A program made the translations under genes and the position numbers. Shown piece by piece: positions 6,341 through 10,195 of a DNA stretch of 10,195 nucleotides. The number at the start of each line of letters is the position of its first letter. Positions within the stretch are counted from its first letter, which is position 1. Origin of the DNA: Firmicutes bacterium UBA5559 (GTDB lineage: Bacteria; Bacillota; Clostridia; Peptostreptococcales; Anaerovoracaceae); contig DIMT01000020.1 in the NCBI GenBank assembly GCA_002425705.1, positions 29,481 through 39,675 on the forward strand. Reading direction: 5' to 3'. The notes beneath the pieces are model-generated. The model was not told the origin of the DNA. It saw nothing but the letters and a program-made list of their open reading frames with translations, and made no database searches.

Positions 6341-7177
6341 ATGGAAAAATTAATTATCGCGGCAGCCATCTGCGGTGCCGAAGTAACCAAAGAGCACAAC
6401 CCTGCCGTTCCCTATACCATCGAAGAAATCGTCCGGGAGGCTAAATCTGCCTATGATGCCGGTGCTTCGGTGATCCATCTTCACGTCAGACACGACGACG
6501 GCACTCCGACCCAGGATAAAGCCCGGTTCCAGGAAGCGGTAGATGCCATATACAAGGTCTGCCCGGATGTCATCATTCAGCCTTCCACCGGTGGTGCTGT
6601 GGGCATGACGGATTTGGAAAGACTTCAATCTACGGAAATCACACCGGCTCCTGAGTTCGCCACTCTGGACTGCGGAACCCTGAATTTCGGTGGAGATGAA
6701 ATTTTCATCAACACCGATAACACCATCATGAACTTTGCTAAGATCATGAAAGAACGGGGCATCAAGCCGGAACTGGAGGTCTTCGACAAGGGCATGATTG
6801 ACATTGCCCTGAAGGTGGATCGAAAAGGCCTGCTGGTTCATCCCCTCCACTTCGATTTTGTTTTGGGCGTCCAGATGACGGCCACCTTGAGAGATTTGGT
6901 GTTCATGGTAGGAAGCATTCCTCCAGGCTGCACCTGGACGGCTGCCGGAATCGGCCGCCACGAGTTTGAGATCGCTGCCGGTGCCATCATCATGGGAGGC
7001 CACGTGCGGGTAGGCTTTGAAGACAACCTGTATGTTGAAAAGGGCGTCCTGGCCAAGAGCAACGGGGAACTGGTGGAAAAGGTGGTCAAGCTGGCAAAGC
7101 TGCTGGGAAGAGAGATCGCTACCCCGGATGAGGCAAGGGAAATCCTCAGCATTCCTAAACGAACAATCAACAAGTAG
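6341..7177 (+). CDS. kce: 3-keto-5-aminohexanoate cleavage enzyme family protein (Kce/BKACE)
   Basis: A 278-residue TIM-barrel enzyme of the beta-keto acid cleavage family. Kce converts 3-keto-5-aminohexanoate and acetyl-CoA to acetoacetate and 3-aminobutyryl-CoA in anaerobic lysine fermentation; other members act on different beta-keto acids. The zinc ligands are visible: His46 and His48 in VIHLHVR and Glu227 in RVGFEDN, matching the positions I recall for the Cloacamonas enzyme. Residues I associate with the amino substrate also seem kept: Glu14 (ICGAEVTK), Ser82 (QPSTGG), Arg223 and Asp228. This favours true Kce activity, but it is an inference from memory of the structure. The ATG has a strong AGGAGG site 8 bases upstream, plus its own promoter and an imperfect terminator. 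None of the usual lysine-pathway partners (kamA, kamD/E, kdd, kal) is in the window. It occupies the slot where yvcK normally lies. Confidence 0.88.
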   Translation: MEKLIIAAAICGAEVTKEHNPAVPYTIEEIVREAKSAYDAGASVIHLHVRHDDGTPTQDKARFQEAVDAIYKVCPDVIIQPSTGGAVGMTDLERLQSTEITPAPEFATLDCGTLNFGGDEIFINTDNTIMNFAKIMKERGIKPELEVFDKGMIDIALKVDRKGLLVHPLHFDFVLGVQMTATLRDLVFMVGSIPPGCTWTAAGIGRHEFEIAAGAIIMGGHVRVGFEDNLYVEKGVLAKSNGELVEKVVKLAKLLGREIATPDEAREILSIPKRTINK

Positions 7178-7179
7178 CA

Positions 7180-7226
7180 AAGGGCCGTCGGAAATGCACC
7201 CAAGCAGATCTGCCGGCCTTCTTTTT
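7180..7226 (+). terminator. Imperfect terminator after the kce-like gene
   Basis: AAGG-(G)-CCG (7180-7187) pairs with CGG-CCTT (7214-7220) with one bulged G. Past a T/C mismatch the stem continues with CGG/CTG (one wobble), and a run of five Ts follows at 7222-7226. It begins just past the kce stop and ends two bases before the whiA ribosome binding site, so whiA must rely on read-through or an upstream internal promoter. Confidence 0.5.
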
Positions 7227-7239
7227 ACGGGAGAGAACC

Positions 7240-8184
7240 ATGTCCTTTTCAACGGATACGAAAAATGAATTAGCCCGGCTGAATCCGGAAAAAAAGTGCT
7301 GTATGCTGGCAGAGATCGCCGGCTTCATACGAATGTGCGGGAGCATACGGCTGGCCGGTGGGGGAAAGGTAAAACTGATCATCACCACCGATAACGCAGC
7401 GGTTGCCCGTCACTTTAAGGTCATGATCAAGGAATACTTTTCCGCAGAAGCGGAACTGGAAATCGAAGGAGGCACCGGGGTTAAAAAGGGTCACACCTAT
7501 CTGCTGACCATTAACGAACCAGCGATGAGTGAGCAGATTCTTCGGGAAACCGGCATCCTCATGGTCCGGGAGGGAATGAACTATATCAGCGACGGCATCT
7601 ACGACGGACTGATCAAAACCAAATGCTGCCGGAAATCCTATCTTAGGGGAGTCTTTATGGGATCCGGTGTCCTGACCCATCCGGAAAAGGCCTACCACAT
7701 CGAATTTCTTTGCAATACCCAGGCCCTGGCCAGCGATGTGAAAAAGCTGATCAACAGCTTCACCGGCATCCATGCCAAGATCGTTGAACGGAAAAAAATT
7801 TATGTGGTCTATGTCAAGGATTCGGAGCAGATCGTGGACATCCTCAATATCATGGGGGCCCATGGCCAGCTTTTCGCCTTTGAGAACACCCGGATCTTCA
7901 AGGAGATGAGAAACAAGACCAACCGGATCAACAATTGTGACAGTGCCAATCTGGATAAAACCCTGGATGCTTCGGACCGGCATATGGCCAATATCCGTAA
8001 GATTGATGAAGCCAAGGGATTAGCCGCACTGCCCCCTAAGCTATATGAAGTGGCGGTTCTTCGGATTGAAAACCCGGACGCTTCCCTGACGGAGCTGGCG
8101 GAGATGATGGACCCTCCCATGAAAAAGTCGGGCATCAACAAGCGGCTGATGAAAATCGAAGAGTATGCCAATAAGATGAAATAG
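7240..8184 (+). CDS. whiA: WhiA family DNA-binding regulator
   Basis: A 314-residue WhiA protein. It combines a LAGLIDADG homing-endonuclease-like N-terminal fold, without nuclease function, with a C-terminal helix-turn-helix. WhiA controls sporulation division in Streptomyces and affects cell division and chromosome segregation in Bacillus. Family landmarks are FSTDTKNELAR at the N-terminus, CCMLAEIAGFIRMCGSI, KSYLRGVFMGSGVLTHPEKAYHIEF around residues 130-155, and the linker NRINNCDSANLDKT. The C-terminal HTH region runs from about residue 262 to 312 (ENPDASLTELAEMM...KSGINKRLMKIEEYA). The ATG has a GGGAG site six bases upstream. Conservation beside rapZ is typical of Gram-positive bacteria. 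No truncation is seen. Confidence 0.95.
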   Translation: MSFSTDTKNELARLNPEKKCCMLAEIAGFIRMCGSIRLAGGGKVKLIITTDNAAVARHFKVMIKEYFSAEAELEIEGGTGVKKGHTYLLTINEPAMSEQILRETGILMVREGMNYISDGIYDGLIKTKCCRKSYLRGVFMGSGVLTHPEKAYHIEFLCNTQALASDVKKLINSFTGIHAKIVERKKIYVVYVKDSEQIVDILNIMGAHGQLFAFENTRIFKEMRNKTNRINNCDSANLDKTLDASDRHMANIRKIDEAKGLAALPPKLYEVAVLRIENPDASLTELAEMMDPPMKKSGINKRLMKIEEYANKMK

Positions 8185-8211
8185 GAATAGAGATAGAATA
8201 GAAAAAAATAG
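8182..8211 (+). repeat. ATAG-rich quasi-repeat after whiA
   Basis: Starting at the whiA stop codon, ATAG occurs five times in 31 bases, so TAG recurs at 8182, 8188, 8194, 8199 and 8209, four of them in the whiA frame. The whole 72-base gap to the next gene is strongly purine-rich. I see no hairpin terminator in it, so whiA and the downstream genes are probably co-transcribed. Confidence 0.5.
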
Positions 8212-8256
8212 AAGTTGAACTGTAAGAGTTGAGAAGCAGAGGAACAGGAGAAGGCA

Positions 8257-8676
8257 TTGTTCAGGATTAAAACACAAATCCGCGTTATTTACGCCGACAC
8301 CGATGCCATGGGCATCGTTTACCATACCAATTACATCAAGTGGTTTGAAGTGGGGAGAAATGAATACCTTCGGAAACTGGGGTACCCCTACTCCCGGTTG
8401 GAATCGGAAAAGCTGTGGCTGCCGGTGGCCAGCGTGGAATGTATCTATAAGGCCCCGGCCCGGTACGATGATATGCTGGAAATCACCGCCTGGATGAGCG
8501 AATTGAAAGCCGCCAGCCTGACCATGAGCTATGAGATCCGTCATGCAGAAACGGGAGAACTGCTGGTTACCGGCAGTACCCGCCATGCCATCACCGACGA
8601 CCAGATGAAGCCGGTACGGTTTAAGAGCTATAATCCGGAGTTGTATCAATTGGTTACGAAAGCAATGGAAGAATAA
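8257..8676 (+). CDS. YbgC/4HBT-family acyl-CoA thioesterase
   Basis: A 139-residue single-domain hotdog protein of the YbgC/4-hydroxybenzoyl-CoA thioesterase family, which hydrolyses acyl-CoA or acyl-ACP thioesters in the cytoplasm. The signature is near the N-terminus: residues 12-26, YADTDAMGIVYHTNY, with the likely catalytic Asp16 and the conserved His23. A second block, KWFEVGRNEYLRKLGYPY, belongs to the long central helix. The C-terminal half has RHAETGELLVTGSTRHAITD, as in related proteins. The start codon is TTG at 8257: AGGAG lies six bases upstream (8246-8250), the product begins MFRIKTQIRVIYADTD, and this is the normal family length. The substrate cannot be told from sequence. It probably belongs to the same transcript as whiA and the downstream methyltransferase gene. 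Confidence 0.9.
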   Translation: MFRIKTQIRVIYADTDAMGIVYHTNYIKWFEVGRNEYLRKLGYPYSRLESEKLWLPVASVECIYKAPARYDDMLEITAWMSELKAASLTMSYEIRHAETGELLVTGSTRHAITDDQMKPVRFKSYNPELYQLVTKAMEE

Positions 8677-8690
8677 CAGAAATGGAAGAA
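8664..8690 (+). repeat. 10-bp direct repeat at the thioesterase/methyltransferase junction
   Basis: AATGGAAGAA occurs at 8664-8673, spanning the last codons of the thioesterase gene, and again at 8681-8690, where it supplies an in-frame ATG (8682) upstream of the methyltransferase. Shorter relatives (AAGTGGAA, GTGGAAAT, AATGGAAA) continue to the chosen start at 8739. This may be only purine-rich chance similarity. Confidence 0.4.
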
Positions 8691-8738
8691 GCTTCTGAAA
8701 TGTCAGAAGTGGAATTAGTGGAAATCGAGAGGAATAGA

Positions 8739-10195
8739 ATGGAAAAAGGACAGCAACTGGTGATCACGATCACCGATATGAGCAATGAAGGAAAAGGAAT
8801 CGGAAAGCATGAGGGGATGACCATCTTCGCCGATTCCGGCGTCCTGGGGGACCAGGTCCTGGTGGAAATCACGAAAGTAAAGAAGAATTATTGCCTGGCC
8901 CGGGTACTGGAAACGGCCGTCCCTTCCCCTTCCCGGGTAGAATACGACTGTCCGGTGCAGGAAGCATGCGGAGGCTGTCCTTTGGGCTCCCTCGATTACC
9001 CGAAGCAACTGGAATGGAAAGAAGGCTTGGTCCGGGACCGGCTGATCCGGCTTGGAGGTATTGAAAATCCTCTGGTCCGGCCCATCGTTGGGATGGAACG
9101 CCCTTATCGATACCGGAATAAAGCCCAGATGGCCATCAGCTGCGGCGGGCTTATCACCCGAAAGGGAGGCATTCAGGAAAATCTGGGAACTCCAGCCATT
9201 GGATTCTATCAAGCCAAGACCCATCAGGTGGTGGATTGCCCGGTGTGCCTGATTCAGAGTGAAGCGGCCGAAGCCGTTGCCTCTGGGGTTCGCAAGTTCA
9301 TGAAAGAAGACAACATTTTGGCCTATGATCCCAAGTGGGAAAAGGGGCTGTTCCGCCATCTGGTCGTGAAGACGGCTCTCAACACCGGAGAAGTCATGGC
9401 TATCCTGGTGCTGAACGGCAAGGGGATTCCCAACGCCCAGAAGCTGGTGGAGATGATGGATGAAGCGGTCAGCCAGCTGCCGATCCGGGATGATGGAATC
9501 GAGTATTCCCTGGAAAGCGTTTTTGTCAACGTCAATAAAAAGAAGAACTCCGAAATTTTAGGGGATGAATTCATCAATATCGCCGGGAAACCCAATATCT
9601 TGGAAGAAGTGGGGGACTATCAATTCGAGATCTCTCCCGGATCCTTCTATCAGGTCAACCCGGTTCAAATGGAGCACCTTTACCAAAAGGCCGCCGAATA
9701 CGCCGGTCTGACGGGGAAGGAAACGGTGTTGGACCTTTACTGCGGAGTAGGGACCATCGGACTTTTCTATGCCAAGGATGCAGGGAAGGTCATCGGCATC
9801 GAGTCGGTGAAGCAGGCCGTCCTGGATGCCAACCGGAATGCTACCCTAAACGGCAGCGTCAACGCCACCTTTATCTGTGGCAAGGTGGAGGATGTCCTGC
9901 CGGGCCTCCTGTCCGGACAAGAAGGAAAAGACGGAGAATGGATCCCACCGGTGAAACCGGATGTAGTCATCCTGGACCCACCCAGAGCCGGTTGTCACCC
10001 GGCCCTTCTGGAAGCAGTTGCAGAAGCAGCCCCGGAGCGAATCGTCTATGTGTCCTGCGACCCGGCCACCCTGGCTCGGGATGTAAAGCTGCTGTCAGAA
10101 ATGGGGTATGAGATGAAGGAAGCGACTCCGGTTGATATGTTTCCCCAGACGGCCCACGTAGAGACGTGCGTACTTTTGTCCCACAAGAAATCACA
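8739..10195 (+). CDS. rlmD: 23S rRNA (uracil-5-)-methyltransferase, RlmD/RlmCD type, 3' end cut
   Basis: 485 codons are visible with no stop before the window end; the last motifs are present, so only a few C-terminal residues are probably missing. The enzyme methylates uracil C5 in 23S rRNA using S-adenosylmethionine; in Bacillota one RlmCD enzyme can modify both U747 and U1939, and which applies here is not visible. An N-terminal TRAM-like domain (residues 3-55) comes first. An Fe-S cluster set of Cys71, Cys77 and Cys80 (CPVQEACGGC) plus Cys167 or Cys170 follows. The SAM loop is VLDLYCGVGTIG (330-341), DPPRAG starts at residue 413, the catalytic Cys440 is in YVSCDP, and the likely base Glu475 is in HVETCVLL. 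I chose the ATG at 8739 because GAGAGG lies six bases before it. The in-frame ATGs at 8682 and 8700 would add an acidic extension of 19 or 13 residues but have poor ribosome sites. Confidence 0.93.
   Translation, partial: MEKGQQLVITITDMSNEGKGIGKHEGMTIFADSGVLGDQVLVEITKVKKNYCLARVLETAVPSPSRVEYDCPVQEACGGCPLGSLDYPKQLEWKEGLVRDRLIRLGGIENPLVRPIVGMERPYRYRNKAQMAISCGGLITRKGGIQENLGTPAIGFYQAKTHQVVDCPVCLIQSEAAEAVASGVRKFMKEDNILAYDPKWEKGLFRHLVVKTALNTGEVMAILVLNGKGIPNAQKLVEMMDEAVSQLPIRDDGIEYSLESVFVNVNKKKNSEILGDEFINIAGKPNILEEVGDYQFEISPGSFYQVNPVQMEHLYQKAAEYAGLTGKETVLDLYCGVGTIGLFYAKDAGKVIGIESVKQAVLDANRNATLNGSVNATFICGKVEDVLPGLLSGQEGKDGEWIPPVKPDVVILDPPRAGCHPALLEAVAEAAPERIVYVSCDPATLARDVKLLSEMGYEMKEATPVDMFPQTAHVETCVLLSHKKS

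Noticed and set aside
6798..6803. TTGACA inside the kce-like gene as a promoter for whiA
   Set aside because: No -10 lies at a usable distance downstream; the bases 17 further on read CGAAAA.
6350..7252. 300-codon minus-strand open frame across the kce-like gene
   Set aside because: Antisense shadow of an enzyme with all its metal ligands intact.
8715..9359. 214-codon minus-strand open frame in the rRNA methyltransferase region
   Set aside because: Antisense to the Fe-S cluster and TRAM regions of a clear RlmD-type gene.

Overview
The window looks like the chromosome of an anaerobic low-to-mid-GC Bacillota, most likely class Clostridia. The reasons are the murB-rapZ-whiA neighbourhood, strong AGGAGG-type ribosome binding sites, an AhrC/ArgR-type arginine operator, an Fe-S RlmCD/RumA-type rRNA methyltransferase, and a 3-keto-5-aminohexanoate cleavage enzyme of the lysine fermentation family. 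I see no insertion sequence, phage gene, tRNA, rRNA or CRISPR array. Nearly all the sequence is coding.

Left part (1-1723): the minus strand carries an mgtC/sapB-type membrane protein gene. One base further on, and tightly coupled to it, begins a second small membrane-anchored protein that runs off the left edge. Divergent from them on the plus strand is a 245-residue Fic-fold protein whose catalytic motif and inhibitory motif are both degraded. It ends in a hairpin terminator at the convergent junction with argH.

Middle (1722-4525): argG and argH form a minus-strand operon for the last two steps of arginine synthesis. Its control region holds a readable promoter, two overlapping ARG-box-like operators upstream of the -35, a third operator-like site in the leader about 114-124 bp away, and a leader hairpin. 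This arrangement suggests ArgR/AhrC repression by looping.

Right part (4526-10195): a plus-strand series runs murB (peptidoglycan precursor synthesis), rapZ/yvcJ (nucleotide-binding regulator), a Kce/BKACE-family enzyme, whiA (DNA-binding regulator), a YbgC-like hotdog thioesterase and an RlmD/RlmCD-type 23S rRNA m5U methyltransferase that is cut by the window end. The standard Firmicute order is rapZ-yvcK-whiA. Here yvcK is missing and its slot holds the Kce gene, which has its own promoter and an imperfect terminator. That replacement, the degenerate Fic protein and the arginine operator layout are the most notable points. I found no convincing wholly new multi-gene system.
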